Positions 9,746 to 17,717 of a stretch of 64,000 nucleotides of DNA are shown piece by piece; position 1 is the first letter of the stretch; each line of letters starts with the position of its first letter. The stretch is from an uncultured Muribaculaceae bacterium. GTDB lineage: Bacteria; Bacteroidota; Bacteroidia; Bacteroidales; Muribaculaceae. The DNA lies in NCBI GenBank assembly GCA_934661195.1, contig CAKUJD010000003.1, positions 333,879-397,878 of the forward strand, read 5' to 3'. The position numbers and the translations under genes were made by a program. The notes beneath the pieces were generated by a model. The model made no database searches. It was not told the origin of the DNA and saw only the letters and a program-made list of their open reading frames with translations.

Positions 9746-11602
9746 CTACTTGCGGCGCTTGCTTTTTTTCTTAAACTTGTCGTAGTTGCCCGCGGGGGCC
9801 TCGGCGGTGCTCTGAGCCATCTTGCCGCGCTTGAATCCGCGCTCGGCATCGCGGCTGGTGCGCCGATCGGCAGTGCGGCCTTTGCGGCCGGCGCCAAACT
9901 CACGGCGGCGGCGCTCGGCGCGGTTCATTGCCACCTGGCCGCCGCTGCTTTCGGCGGCATAGTTCTTGTCGGGCGAGGCAATTTCAAGGTAGAGGCGCTT
10001 GCCGTAGAAGTCGGCGTTTTTGAGCGCGCTCACCACGCGGTGGGCGTCGGCCTGGCGCACATCAAACAGCGAGTAGCCGCTCATTAGGTCGATGCGGCCC
10101 AAATCCACACGCTGTCCGCGCGTGTTGGCGTTGATGAGCTGAATCAGGTCGGGGGCGAAAAATCCGTCGGCCTTGCCTGCGTTGATATACACGCGCTCAT
10201 ATCCCGGTTCGGCAGTGCGGCGGTCCTTCTCCTGCTGCGAAGGCTTCTCATACTTTTTGCGCTGCTTCTTCTCGGGCACGTAGTCGAGCACCGGGGCGTT
10301 TTTGTAGTATTCCAGCAGGCGGTTGAACTCCAGCGACAGCACGCGCTTAAGCAAGTCCTCGCTGCTGAGCCACGACAGCTTCTTCACCACACCGGGCAGA
10401 TAGTCGGCAATGTCGTCTTCCTTCACCTCCACCTTTTCGAGGCGGTCGGCGAGATTGAACAGCTGCTTCTCGATGATGTCTTCGGGCTTGGGCACGTCGC
10501 GGCGCTCAAACTGCTTTTGCATGTGCTTCTCAATGTCGCGCAGCTTGCCGCGCTCGCGGCTGTGGATTATGGCAATCGACACGCCCGTCTTGCCGGCGCG
10601 GCCGGTGCGGCCGCTGCGGTGAATGTACACATCGTTGTCGTCAGGCAGACTGAAGCTGATCACGTGCGTGAGGTCGCTCACATCAAGGCCGCGCGCAGCC
10701 ACGTCGGTAGCCACCAGCAGCTGCAGATTGTGCTCGCGAAACTTCTTCATCACCGCGTCGCGCTGCGCCTGCGAGAGGTCGCCGTGCAGGGCGTCGGCGT
10801 CGTAGCCGTCTTCAAGCAGCTGCGAGGCCACCTCCTGGGTGGTGGCGCGCGTGCGGCAGAATATTATGCCGTAGATGTTGGGCAGATAGTCGACTATGCG
10901 CTTTAGGGCGGCATACTTGTCGCGGGCATTCACCATATAGTAGATGTGGCGCACCGTCTGTGCGCCCTCGTTGCGCGAGCCCACCACATACTCCTGCGGG
11001 TTGTGCATGTAGCGGCTTGCTATGGCCGAGATTTCGGGGGGCATTGTGGCCGAGAACAGCAGCATCTTGCGCTGCTCGGGCACGTGGCTCAGAATCTCGT
11101 TGATGTCGTCCACAAAGCCCATGTTCAGCATTTCATCGGCCTCATCGAGGATCACAGTGTTGACATTGGCAAGGTCAATTTTGCCGCGCTTGATGAGGTC
11201 GAGCAGTCGGCCAGGAGTGGCCACCACCACCTGCACGCCGCGGCGCAGCGCCTTGATTTGCACATCGATGTTCGAACCGCCGTACACGGCCAGCAGGTTG
11301 AGGCCGCTGGTGTATTTGGCGTAGTCGGTGAGGTCGCGGCACGTCTGCAGGCACAGCTCGCGCGTCGGGTCGAGGATCAGCGCCTGCACTGTGGGCGATG
11401 ATGTGTCGACGCGCTGCAGCGTGGGCAGGCCAAACGCCGCGGTCTTGCCCGTGCCCGTCTGGGCAAGCGCCACCACGTCGCTGTCTTCGTTAAGTAAATG
11501 TGGAATCACCTTTTCCTGCACTGGCATAGGACTCTCATATCCTATTTCCGAAATAGCGCGAAGCAGATCCTCTCGGACCCCTAAATCTTTAAATGTCGTC
11601 AT
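9746..11602 (-). CDS. deaD: DEAD-box ATP-dependent RNA helicase
   Basis: This is a cytoplasmic RNA helicase of 618 residues, of the CsdA/DeaD type that acts in ribosome assembly and mRNA turnover, often in the cold. Visible motifs are Q-motif Gln29, motif I AQTGTGKT at 47-54, Pro-Thr-Arg-Glu-Leu at 79-83, DEAD at 153-156, SAT at 184-186, and HRSGRTGR near 333. Residues of about 475-550 resemble the DbpA-type RNA-binding domain. The C-terminus is a Lys/Arg-rich disordered tail, typical of DeaD. The ATG at 11602 follows a CAAAGTTA (TAACTTTG on the - strand, 11634-11641) -7 box. The family is certain; the exact orthologue (deaD versus rhlE group) is slightly less so. Confidence 0.92.
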   Translation of the reverse strand: MTTFKDLGVREDLLRAISEIGYESPMPVQEKVIPHLLNEDSDVVALAQTGTGKTAAFGLPTLQRVDTSSPTVQALILDPTRELCLQTCRDLTDYAKYTSGLNLLAVYGGSNIDVQIKALRRGVQVVVATPGRLLDLIKRGKIDLANVNTVILDEADEMLNMGFVDDINEILSHVPEQRKMLLFSATMPPEISAIASRYMHNPQEYVVGSRNEGAQTVRHIYYMVNARDKYAALKRIVDYLPNIYGIIFCRTRATTQEVASQLLEDGYDADALHGDLSQAQRDAVMKKFREHNLQLLVATDVAARGLDVSDLTHVISFSLPDDNDVYIHRSGRTGRAGKTGVSIAIIHSRERGKLRDIEKHMQKQFERRDVPKPEDIIEKQLFNLADRLEKVEVKEDDIADYLPGVVKKLSWLSSEDLLKRVLSLEFNRLLEYYKNAPVLDYVPEKKQRKKYEKPSQQEKDRRTAEPGYERVYINAGKADGFFAPDLIQLINANTRGQRVDLGRIDLMSGYSLFDVRQADAHRVVSALKNADFYGKRLYLEIASPDKNYAAESSGGQVAMNRAERRRREFGAGRKGRTADRRTSRDAERGFKRGKMAQSTAEAPAGNYDKFKKKSKRRK

Positions 11603-11760
11603 TCAGAATTGTTGTTGCGAATAAAATATTGCGCAAAGTTACAACAAATCCACGAAACCACGGCAAGCGTGCTTGCCCGATTGCAAGATTGTGAGTAACT
11701 TTATGCTGCCATTTGCGTTTTAATGACATATTACACCCAGACATAACCACAAAAAACCGA

Positions 11761-12237
11761 ATGAATAACAGACCAATCAGACTAAAGGTGCGGCGGCTGC
11801 CCATGCACCGCCGCGACACCGAATGCGTCGAACGGCTCACCAATCTGTGGGACCGCTCGGTGAGGACAACGCACCTCTTCCTCACCGACGACGACATAGC
11901 CGGACTGCGGCCGTGTGTGAGGCAGGCCATAAGCCTGGTGGCCGAATTTGCCGTGGTGAAGGCTGGACGCCGCACGGCGGGATTCATTGGTGTGGACAGC
12001 GGCAAGATAGAGATGCTGTTTGTCGACCCCGACTTTATGGGCCGCGGTGCCGGCCACTGCCTGCTCGAATGGGCGCGGCAGGAGTGCGGCGCACACCTCA
12101 TCGACGTGAACGAGCAAAACGCCCACGCCGCGGCCATCTACCGCCACTGGGGTTTCGAAACCTACGAGCGCACCGCCACCGACGACCAGGGCAACCCCTT
12201 CCCCATCCTCAAAATGCAGCTTAAAGATTACAGTTGA
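11761..12237 (+). CDS. GNAT family N-acetyltransferase
   Basis: 158 residues from the ATG at 11761; an in-frame TTG at 11713 is possible but adds no conserved sequence. The acetyl-CoA pyrophosphate-binding region is visible near residues 80-100 (Val-Asp-Pro-Asp-Phe-Met-Gly-Arg-Gly-Ala-Gly-His), preceded by the beta-strand Lys-Ile-Glu-Met-Leu-Phe. It is followed by the C-terminal pattern Asn-Glu-Gln-Asn-x-His-Ala...Tyr-Arg-His-Trp-Gly-Phe. These are standard GNAT motifs. The substrate is unknown. The gene is divergent from deaD, sharing a 158-nt intergenic region. Confidence 0.85.
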   Translation: MNNRPIRLKVRRLPMHRRDTECVERLTNLWDRSVRTTHLFLTDDDIAGLRPCVRQAISLVAEFAVVKAGRRTAGFIGVDSGKIEMLFVDPDFMGRGAGHCLLEWARQECGAHLIDVNEQNAHAAAIYRHWGFETYERTATDDQGNPFPILKMQLKDYS

Positions 12238-12317
12238 AAGATTACAGTTGAGGGCTTAAGGTTGAAAGCACAAACCAGCGATTTAATTAATAAACAATTG
12301 AATACAAGCGATTTATG

Positions 12318-12357
12318 GTAGGGACGCGGCATGCCGCGTCCGGCGGGCGTAGCCCCC
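12318..12357 (-). repeat. REP-like palindrome, copy 4
   Basis: Full unit in reverse orientation: GTAGG, the 20-bp core, then ggcGGGCGTAGCCCCC. Confidence 0.85.
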
Positions 12358-12534
12358 AATGGCGCAGTCCTCACCGCACTTGAGTGGCAGCATTAATTTT
12401 CCACAGATTGCACAGATTGCCACAGATTTTTTGGGTGGATAGGCAAGCAGTGTGACTGTTAGGATTTTTCGACAAAAGACATGTTTCATGAAGGCGGGAG
12501 CTGTTGTGAAGCGGCTATAAACACTGTGTCGGGG

Positions 12535-12577
12535 CTGGACTCCTTGATGGACTCCAGCCCCGACACATTTGGGGTGT
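12535..12577 (-). terminator. Hairpin downstream of LRR protein 1
   Basis: A perfect 19-bp stem (12535-12553 with 12559-12577) with a 5-nt loop lies 17 nt past the stop of the - strand LRR gene. A close relative of this hairpin lies after the second LRR gene (25422-25463). There is no strong T-run, so it may be a processing or stability hairpin rather than a classical terminator. Confidence 0.6.
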
Positions 12578-12593
12578 TTGCTACTTTGCGCCG

Positions 12594-13445
12594 TTAGCGG
12601 CGGTGCCGCGTCGTGCGGTTTCTATTTCCAGTCGTTTGCTTATTTGTCTTGTAAAACCACTCCCACGCATGATGGCTCCGATATGACGCCACAGACCCTG
12701 CCGGCACATTCAATCGGCAGCTGCGAAATCCAGCCGCTGTATCCCATGGAAATGCTGCGTAGGTGCATTGGGGTGCCACTTTTCTCAATGATTTAATCAC
12801 CTTTAGGTTATAGCAGCTACTGAAGGCACCGTTTCCGATGCTGGCTAAAGAACTTGGCAGCGTTATTGATGTCAGTGATTTGCACATGCAGAAGGCGTAT
12901 TCGGGTAGGCTTGTCAATGAACTCGGCAATGTTACGGACCTCAAACTGCTGCATCCCACAAAAGCCCATTCACCTATGCTCGTCAATGAGTTGGGGAACA
13001 TTACTGACGTCAGGCTGCTGCAATCCTCAAATGCAAATTTCCCAATCGTCTTCAATGACTTTGGAAGTATCACTGACCTTAGACTGCTGCAACCGCCAAA
13101 AGCTTTTGTCCCAATTACAGTCAGTGTGCTTGGGAATGACACTGATGTAAGGCTTTGCGAACCACTGAAGGCGTTGTTCCCAATATAGGTTATGCCTTCT
13201 TTTATTATGATTCTGCTCACATTCAGCTGCCGCCACTCCATGGGCGTGCGGTTGTCTTGAGTGTTGTAGTTAAACATGGCGCCGTGGCCGGATATTTCAA
13301 GGGTGTAGTATCCCTCGTTGCCTGCGGTTGGATATATTTTCCACTCTACGTTCATGCCACACTTGCCCGAATCGTCGGCGGTGGCGCTGAACGAGGCCAG
13401 CAGGGCCACTATGGCCACTGCCAGCAAACTGATTGTTTCTCTCAT
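12594..13445 (-). CDS. BspA-like leucine-rich repeat protein 1
   Basis: A secreted or surface protein of 283 residues. A signal peptide covers about residues 1-23 (Met-Arg-Glu-Thr-Ile, then a Leu/Ala-rich core ending at Ser-Ala-Thr-Ala). From about residue 100 to 215 there are five BspA-type (LRR_5, Treponema pallidum-like) repeats with the consensus F-x-x-C-x-S-L-x-S-(V/I)-x-(F/L)-P-x-S-L-x-x-I-G. The C-terminus is short, Asn/Arg/Thr-rich and basic, with no obvious anchor. Bacteroidales LRR_5 proteins are often surface adhesins. The paralogue at 24568-25398 shares signal peptide, layout, basic tail and a downstream hairpin, so the pair comes from a duplication. Confidence 0.85.
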   Translation of the reverse strand: MRETISLLAVAIVALLASFSATADDSGKCGMNVEWKIYPTAGNEGYYTLEISGHGAMFNYNTQDNRTPMEWRQLNVSRIIIKEGITYIGNNAFSGSQSLTSVSFPSTLTVIGTKAFGGCSSLRSVILPKSLKTIGKFAFEDCSSLTSVMFPNSLTSIGEWAFVGCSSLRSVTLPSSLTSLPEYAFCMCKSLTSITLPSSLASIGNGAFSSCYNLKVIKSLRKVAPQCTYAAFPWDTAAGFRSCRLNVPAGSVASYRSHHAWEWFYKTNKQTTGNRNRTTRHRR

Positions 13446-13481
13446 TGTTGTGTTGTTTGTTGTTATATTGTTTGCTTTTTT

Positions 13482-14257
13482 CTAAATGATGCCCTTTGCT
13501 GTGGCAAGGAGAATTGCGTCGAGCTTGACGCGGTCGGTCAGTTTTGCCCAGTCGGGCACAAGCATGTTGCCACGCGACAGATACACGCTTTGCGGATTGT
13601 GCAGCACTATCAGGTTGGGATAGGCGTTTAATCCCTTTATTCTGCTGAACCACTTTTCGCGGCACCGCATCACCACGATAATCTTGCCCGACGCCATAGC
13701 GTCGCAAATCAGCGCATCTGCATATTTGTTGACGCCAGAGGTGGAATCTGATTTATATCTTTCACGCCCTTGGTGTGGTAGGGGAAATACTCCACGGCAA
13801 ACACCAGACTCGGCAACAAGCCCTGCAGCCTTTGCGGCAGACACTCACGCAAGGGGCTTAAGCGCTGCTTCCACCATTTATAGCCCGGATATGGGGTGCC
13901 GTTTTGGCCAACCACGGTTTCCGGTTCCCTGAGCCATATAAAGTCACTGTTTAGGCCCAGCAGCTCCTCACACAGTTCTTTTTCGTAGCGGTTGCGGTAG
14001 TTTTCTACGGGATCGTCAATTTTGGCGTAGCGCAAATCGTCGTCTCCTGCCAGGGGGTTGCCACCAAGCAGATACACATTAGCTTTGGGATTGCCATGGA
14101 ACGGCTCGGGCAGGGTGCGGAGCTCAATTCCGTTAATAACGTCTTGGGGCAAAGCAGTGATAATGCTTTTGTCGCAGTTTGCCACCGTGAGGTCCGACAA
14201 GCGGATTCCACTCCAGGGGTTGCTCAGCGTGGCGGCTTTGGTGATGAACTTTTCCAT
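13482..14257 (-). pseudogene. Frameshifted gene, hypothetical protein (two overlapping frames)
   Basis: Two - strand frames fit end to end. 14257-13709 begins with an ATG and covers about 180 residues, including Val-Tyr-Leu-Leu-Gly-Gly-Asn-Pro and Val-Glu-Tyr-Phe-Pro-Tyr-His-Thr. The C-terminal part (about 13745-13482) continues in another frame with Asp-Ala-Met-Ala-Ser-Gly-Lys-Ile-Ile-Val-Val-Met-Arg and Leu-His-Asn-Pro-Gln-Ser. A -1 shift near 13730 joins them into about 255 residues. The Gly-Asn-Pro loop and the layout loosely recall uracil-DNA-glycosylase-fold proteins, but this is weak. It could be a real pseudogene, programmed frameshifting, or a sequencing error. Its promoter region (CAAATTTA at 14306-14313) is shared with that of LRR gene 2. 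Confidence 0.6.
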
Positions 14258-14473
14258 AATTATAGCTCGTGTTATGTTGATGATATAAGCAGTAAATTAT
14301 CAACCACAAATTTACCGAAAATGCGCCAAAAAATTACCCCCCATTTAATAAATGTTAATTCTGTAAATTCAATGGCGAAATATGATTTAAGATTGAAGGT
14401 TGAAAGATTAAGGTTTAAAGTAGAAATCAGTCAGCATTCACATTTTAATGTGTTGGTTTTCAATAATTTACTA

Positions 14474-14510
14474 TAGGGACGCGGCATGCCGCGTCCGACA
14501 GGCGTAGCCC
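14474..14510 (-). repeat. REP-like palindrome, copy 5
   Basis: Reverse orientation: TAGG, the 20-bp core, then gacaGGCGTAGCCC. Confidence 0.85.
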
Positions 14511-14539
14511 TCCAGCGGCGCACTTGGATGGCAGCATGA

Positions 14540-14770
14540 ATCTCACACTGATTTCAACAGATTTTTTTGGGTGGATAGACACACTGGTGGCCGCTCGGTT
14601 TTTTCGACATAAAGACAAAAAGACATGTTTTTAAAGACAATACGTTCGCACCATGCTGGCTGGGGGGCACTGGTCGCATTCCGCTGGAATGCCTATGCGC
14701 GGGGTGCTGCAAAGCAGGCATTTCGCGTCGGCTGCGCCTACGCTGCATACCTGCCTACACATATCCAATC
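14540..14770 (+). repeat. Composite dispersed repeat, full copy A
   Basis: First half: ACAGATTTTTTTGGGTGGAT followed by a GACATAAAGAC segment. Second half: GGTCGCATTCCGCTGGAATG followed by GGCATTTCGCGTCGGC and GCTGCATACCTGCC. The same order is found at 24187-24390; partial copies are at 8471-8580 (second half), 12395-12490 and 25505-25605 (first half, the last inverted). Confidence 0.75.
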
Positions 14771-14861
14771 CCAAATGGGATTGCGGCTTTTTTAGTGCTT
14801 TTGGCCGGCTGTGCAGCTATGGGTGAATACTCTTTTTCGTTTGCGTATTTGAGGGTACTTT

Positions 14862-14900
14862 GGGGCTACGCCCACCGGACGCGGCATGCCGCGTCCCTAC
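14862..14900 (+). repeat. REP-like palindrome, copy 6
   Basis: Full forward unit: GGGGCTACGCCC, accg, the 20-bp core sequence and CTAC. Confidence 0.85.
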
Positions 14901-15007
14901 GTAAATCATTATTAATCAGTGTATTATACAATATTACACAGCTGTATTATGCACCCGACTGCGCCATCGGCCCTCAACTTTAATCTTTCAAGTTTAGACT
15001 GTAAACT

Positions 15008-15052
15008 AAACGCAAAGCGCCCGCGGGCGGAGCCTGCGGGCGCTTTGCGTTT
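15008..15052 (-). terminator. Rho-independent terminator of guaA
   Basis: A perfect 17-bp GC-rich stem (15008-15024 with 15036-15052) lies 8 nt beyond the guaA stop. On the - strand it runs into TTTAGTTTAC. Confidence 0.8.
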
Positions 15053-15059
15053 GTTTTGG

Positions 15060-16604
15060 TTACTCCCACTCGATGGTTGCCGGCGGCTTTGAGCTGATGT
15101 CGTAGCACACGCGGTTCACGCCTTTCACTTTGTTGATGATGTCGTTGCTCACCTTGGCCAGGAAGTCGTAGGGCAGATGAGCCCAGTCGGCGGTCATGGC
15201 ATCGGTGCTGGTGACGGCGCGCAGGGCCACGGGGTGCTCGTAGGTGCGCTCATCGCCCATCACGCCCACCGAGCGCACGGTGCTGAGCAGCACGGCTCCG
15301 GCCTGCCACACCTTGTCGTAGAGGCGCTCGCCGTCGGGGCAAGTGTAGTGCAGCATCGACTCGATGTAGATGTCGTCGGCGTCTTGCAGGATGCGCACCT
15401 TCTCGCGGGTGATGTCGCCCAGGATGCGCACTGCCAGGCCGGGGCCGGGGAACGGGTGGCGCTTGATGAGGTGCTCGGGCATGCCCAGCTCGCGGCCCAC
15501 GCGGCGCACCTCGTCTTTAAAGAGCCACTTGAGAGGCTCGCACAGCTGCAGCTTCATGTCCTTGGGCAGGCCGCCCACGTTGTGGTGGCTCTTGATGGTC
15601 ATGCCCGTGATGCTGAGACTCTCGATGCAGTCGGGATAGATGGTGCCTTGCGCCAGCCACTTGGCGTCGGTGATTTTGCGCGCCTCAGCGTTGAACACCT
15701 CCACAAAGTCGCGGCCGATGATTTTTCGCTTCTGCTCGGGGTCGGTGACACCCTTGAGGTCGGCAAAAAACTTCTCGCTGGCGTCAACGCCAATCACGTT
15801 GAGTCCAAGACCCTTATAGGCGTCCATCACTTTGGCAAACTCGTTTTTGCGCAGCATGCCGTGGTCCACAAAGATGCAGGTGAGGTTCTGGCCGATGGCG
15901 CGGTTGAGCAGAGTGGCGCACACCGACGAGTCGACGCCGCCGCTCAGGCCCAGAATCACGCGGTCGCCGCCCAGTTGCTGCTTGAGCTCGGCCACCGTGG
16001 TGCTGATAAACGAGGCGGCGTTCCACTCCTGGCGGCCGCCGCAAATGTCAACCACAAAATTCTTGAGCAGTTTGGCACCCTCGGTTGAGTGGAACACTTC
16101 GGGGTGGAACTGCACACCCCACAGCTGCTCGCCTTCGGCCTGATAGGCCGCTATTGCCACCTTGGCGGTGGAGGCTATCACCTTGAAGCCGTCGGGAATG
16201 GCGGTGATGGTGTCGCCGTGGCTCATCCACACCTGAGAGTTGTCGCTGAGGCCCTTGAGCAGGGGATTGTCGTGGTCAAACTTGGCCAAATTGGCGCGGC
16301 CATACTCGCGTGTGCCTGCGGGCTCTACGCGTCCGCCCAGCGTGTAGGCCATGTATTGTGCGCCATAGCAAATGCCCAGAATGGGATACTTGCCGCGAAT
16401 CTCGCTCAAGTCGATTTTGAAGGCCTTCTCGTCGTAGACCGAGAACGGGCTGCCGCTCAAAATCACGCCAATCACGCTCGGGTCGTTGGCGGGAAACTTG
16501 TTGTAGGGCAAAATCTCGCAATACATGTTCAGCTCGCGCACACGGCGGCCAATGAGCTGCGTGGTCTGCGAGCCAAAGTCTAAAATGATGATTTTTTGCT
16601 GCAT
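15060..16604 (-). CDS. guaA: GMP synthase (glutamine-hydrolysing)
   Basis: It converts XMP, ATP and glutamine to GMP, the last step of guanine nucleotide synthesis, in the cytoplasm. The product has 514 residues from the ATG at 16604; the frame is open further upstream, but family alignment starts at [11 protein letters not shown]. The class I glutamine amidotransferase triad is Cys79, His167 and Glu169. The ATP-pyrophosphatase P-loop SGGVDSS is at 221-227. The C-terminal dimerisation domain ends in the family signature Pro-Pro-Ala-Thr-Ile-Glu-Trp-Glu. It stands alone, preceded by three tandem promoter-like repeats and followed by a strong terminator. Confidence 0.97.
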   Translation of the reverse strand: MQQKIIILDFGSQTTQLIGRRVRELNMYCEILPYNKFPANDPSVIGVILSGSPFSVYDEKAFKIDLSEIRGKYPILGICYGAQYMAYTLGGRVEPAGTREYGRANLAKFDHDNPLLKGLSDNSQVWMSHGDTITAIPDGFKVIASTAKVAIAAYQAEGEQLWGVQFHPEVFHSTEGAKLLKNFVVDICGGRQEWNAASFISTTVAELKQQLGGDRVILGLSGGVDSSVCATLLNRAIGQNLTCIFVDHGMLRKNEFAKVMDAYKGLGLNVIGVDASEKFFADLKGVTDPEQKRKIIGRDFVEVFNAEARKITDAKWLAQGTIYPDCIESLSITGMTIKSHHNVGGLPKDMKLQLCEPLKWLFKDEVRRVGRELGMPEHLIKRHPFPGPGLAVRILGDITREKVRILQDADDIYIESMLHYTCPDGERLYDKVWQAGAVLLSTVRSVGVMGDERTYEHPVALRAVTSTDAMTADWAHLPYDFLAKVSNDIINKVKGVNRVCYDISSKPPATIEWE

Positions 16605-16634
16605 TATTGATGCTTTGTGATTAAAGTTTCGATT

Positions 16635-16795
16635 TGCAAAGATAGTGCAAGCCGAGCGCAAAGCAGCAAGCTTGCTTGGATGCTTTGCCGAGGCGTAGCC
16701 TATTTTCTGCAAAGATAGTGCAAGGCGAGCGCAGAAAGTCAAGTTTACTTGAAATTTATGCCGAGCCGCAGCCTATCTTCTGCAAAGATAGTGCA
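16635..16795 (-). promoter_or_regulatory. Three tandem 73-bp units carrying guaA promoter -7 boxes
   Basis: TGCAAAGATAGTGCAA occurs at 16635, 16708 and 16781, exactly 73 bp apart; the third unit is truncated after the box. On the - strand each gives TATCTTTG, a TAnnTTTG -7 box (16637-16644, 16710-16717, 16783-16790), pointing at guaA. The nearest is 33 nt from the ATG. Between the boxes the units share GCCGAG(G/C)CG(T/C)AGCCTAT-type sequence and a small dyad. Confidence 0.6.
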
Positions 16796-16909
16796 AGCTG
16801 CCGTCAATAGCAAATTGAGCCACGACTGATTTCTGCGCCGGGCTGCATAACGTGCGCATTATGTGCAACATATGCCCCGATACGCGTTTCAGGGCGCAGA
16901 TGCGGCCGA

Positions 16910-16924
16910 TTGTAACAATTACAA
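16910..16924. promoter_or_regulatory. Operator-like dyad upstream of the candidate RNA
   Basis: TTGTAACAATTACAA is a perfect 6-bp inverted repeat with a 3-nt spacer, 39 nt upstream of the TAATTTTG -7 box of the candidate RNA. A regulator binding here is an inference. Confidence 0.35.
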
Positions 16925-16962
16925 AAATGATTTAATTGCTTGCAAAAACGATATTCATAACG

Positions 16963-16970
16963 TAATTTTG
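16963..16970 (+). promoter_or_regulatory. -7 box of the candidate structured RNA
   Basis: TAATTTTG matches TAnnTTTG, ending 5 nt before the first hairpin of the candidate RNA. A -33 element is only weakly present. Confidence 0.5.
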
Positions 16971-16975
16971 TAGTG

Positions 16976-17440
16976 GCTATGCAGCGGCATAGCTTAGACA
17001 GAAAAGAAAACTGAGCGTTATTAATACTGGCCTTTGACAATCGAATTCTCGCAAAATTTGAATGGACGCAGAAGGCAGTGGCAACGACGCTCACGCCAGT
17101 GCTATATATACGCACCCACGCCAAGGAGCGTGCGGTGAGGCTATATATATCATTCAGGCGTGGGTGGCTGTTGCCCACCTGCGTCAAAGGGCAATGCGAG
17201 AAGCCTGATTGTTAGGGTGGGCATCCGAAGCAGCCGTCCACGCTTTTGTCGTATCAGGCGGCCAGATCACCCACCCACAGCCAGAACTTCAGCAAAGACA
17301 TACGTGCCCCATCGTCACACCGATGGGGCACGACAATCCTCAACACCTTAATATCGCTCCCATGTGAGCACGTTTTTATTCATACTATTTTTTCCTAAGG
17401 GCATCTCGAAGCGATTTCGCGATGCTTTTATTTTTTTATA
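16976..17440 (+). ncRNA. Candidate structured non-coding RNA
   Basis: There is no protein gene on the + strand here, but there is a promoter, a terminator and strong pairing. The 5' hairpin is GCTATGC (16976-16982) with GCATAGC (16987-16993). A long interrupted stem pairs GACGCAG (17065-17071) with CTGCGTC (17179-17185), GTGGCAAC (17078-17085) with GTTGCCCAC (17170-17178, one bulge), and CACCCACGCC (17113-17122) with GGCGTGGGTG (17157-17166). GGGTGGG (17215-17221) pairs with CCCACCC (17270-17276). A 12-bp stem joins 17303-17314 to 17321-17332. The terminator stem is 17401-17425, followed by a T-rich tract to 17438. I tested it by eye for RNase P and tmRNA signatures and found none; 6S RNA or an undescribed RNA are possible. 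Confidence 0.5.
17401..17438 (+). terminator. Rho-independent terminator of the candidate RNA
   Basis: GCATC-T-CGAA pairs with TTCG-C-GATGC (17401-17425, one mismatch) and is followed by TTTTATTTTTTT. It is oriented for + strand transcription, where no protein gene precedes it. Confidence 0.65.
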
Positions 17441-17542
17441 CACTCCCCTACTCTATGTTGCGGCTGGCCATGCACCGTCACTTTTTTGAAACGACAATAG
17501 AGACAATTGGAGACAATTTTTTTTGAAATGGTATTTTTTTGG

Positions 17543-17581
17543 GGGGCTACGCCCGTCGGACGCGGCATGCCGCGTCCCTAC
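17543..17581 (+). repeat. REP-like palindrome, copy 7
   Basis: Full forward unit with GGGGCTACGCCC, spacer gtc, core palindrome and CTAC. Confidence 0.85.
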
Positions 17582-17657
17582 AGCAATTTATTGATATTTA
17601 GGCAATTACATCACCTTAAAGCAACTTATTTTACGCTATTTGGCGGGCTGGACGCAG

Positions 17658-17694
17658 TGCGCCCCTGCAACGGAGAGACCGATGCAGGGGCGCA
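17658..17694 (-). terminator. Hairpin downstream of GLUG paralogue 2
   Basis: TGCGCCCCTGCA (17658-17669) pairs perfectly with TGCAGGGGCGCA (17683-17694). It lies 23 nt past the stop of the - strand gene. No T-run follows on either strand, so termination is only a guess. Confidence 0.4.
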
Positions 17695-17717
17695 GATGTA
17701 TTTGTATTGATGGGGGC

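Larger units (their letters stand above)
12238..12593. other. Gene-free region: REP-like copy, half composite repeat, hairpin
   Basis: In order it holds a short A/T-rich repeat (variants of attgaaagatta), REP-like copy 4 (12318-12357), the first half of the composite repeat (about 12395-12490), and the 19-bp hairpin that ends the LRR gene. No ORF of interest. Confidence 0.7.
14258..15059. other. 802-nt gene-free repeat cluster
   Basis: It contains a promoter region on the - strand (TAAATTTG, 14306-14313) that is an inverted copy of the one before LRR gene 2, A/T-rich attgaaagatta-type repeats (near 14390 and 14980), REP-like copies 5 and 6, a full composite repeat (about 14540-14770), and the guaA terminator. 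No convincing gene was found; short open frames here cross the repeats. Confidence 0.7.
16605..17717. other. 1.1-kb region without a protein gene
   Basis: From left to right: three 73-bp tandem repeats carrying guaA promoters (16635-16795), a TTGTAA-CAA-TTACAA operator-like dyad (16910-16924), a + strand promoter (16963-16970), the candidate structured RNA (about 16976-17440), REP-like copy 7 (17543-17581), and a 12-bp hairpin (17658-17694) just downstream of GLUG paralogue 2. Confidence 0.7.

Noticed and set aside
15177..16088. 303-codon + strand frame antisense to guaA
   Set aside because: guaA is certain by catalytic residues; the antisense product is His/Ala-rich shadow sequence without domain features.
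16976..17440. RNase P RNA or tmRNA
   Set aside because: No GAGGAAAGTCC-type conserved region, and no tRNA-like ends or tag reading frame could be found.
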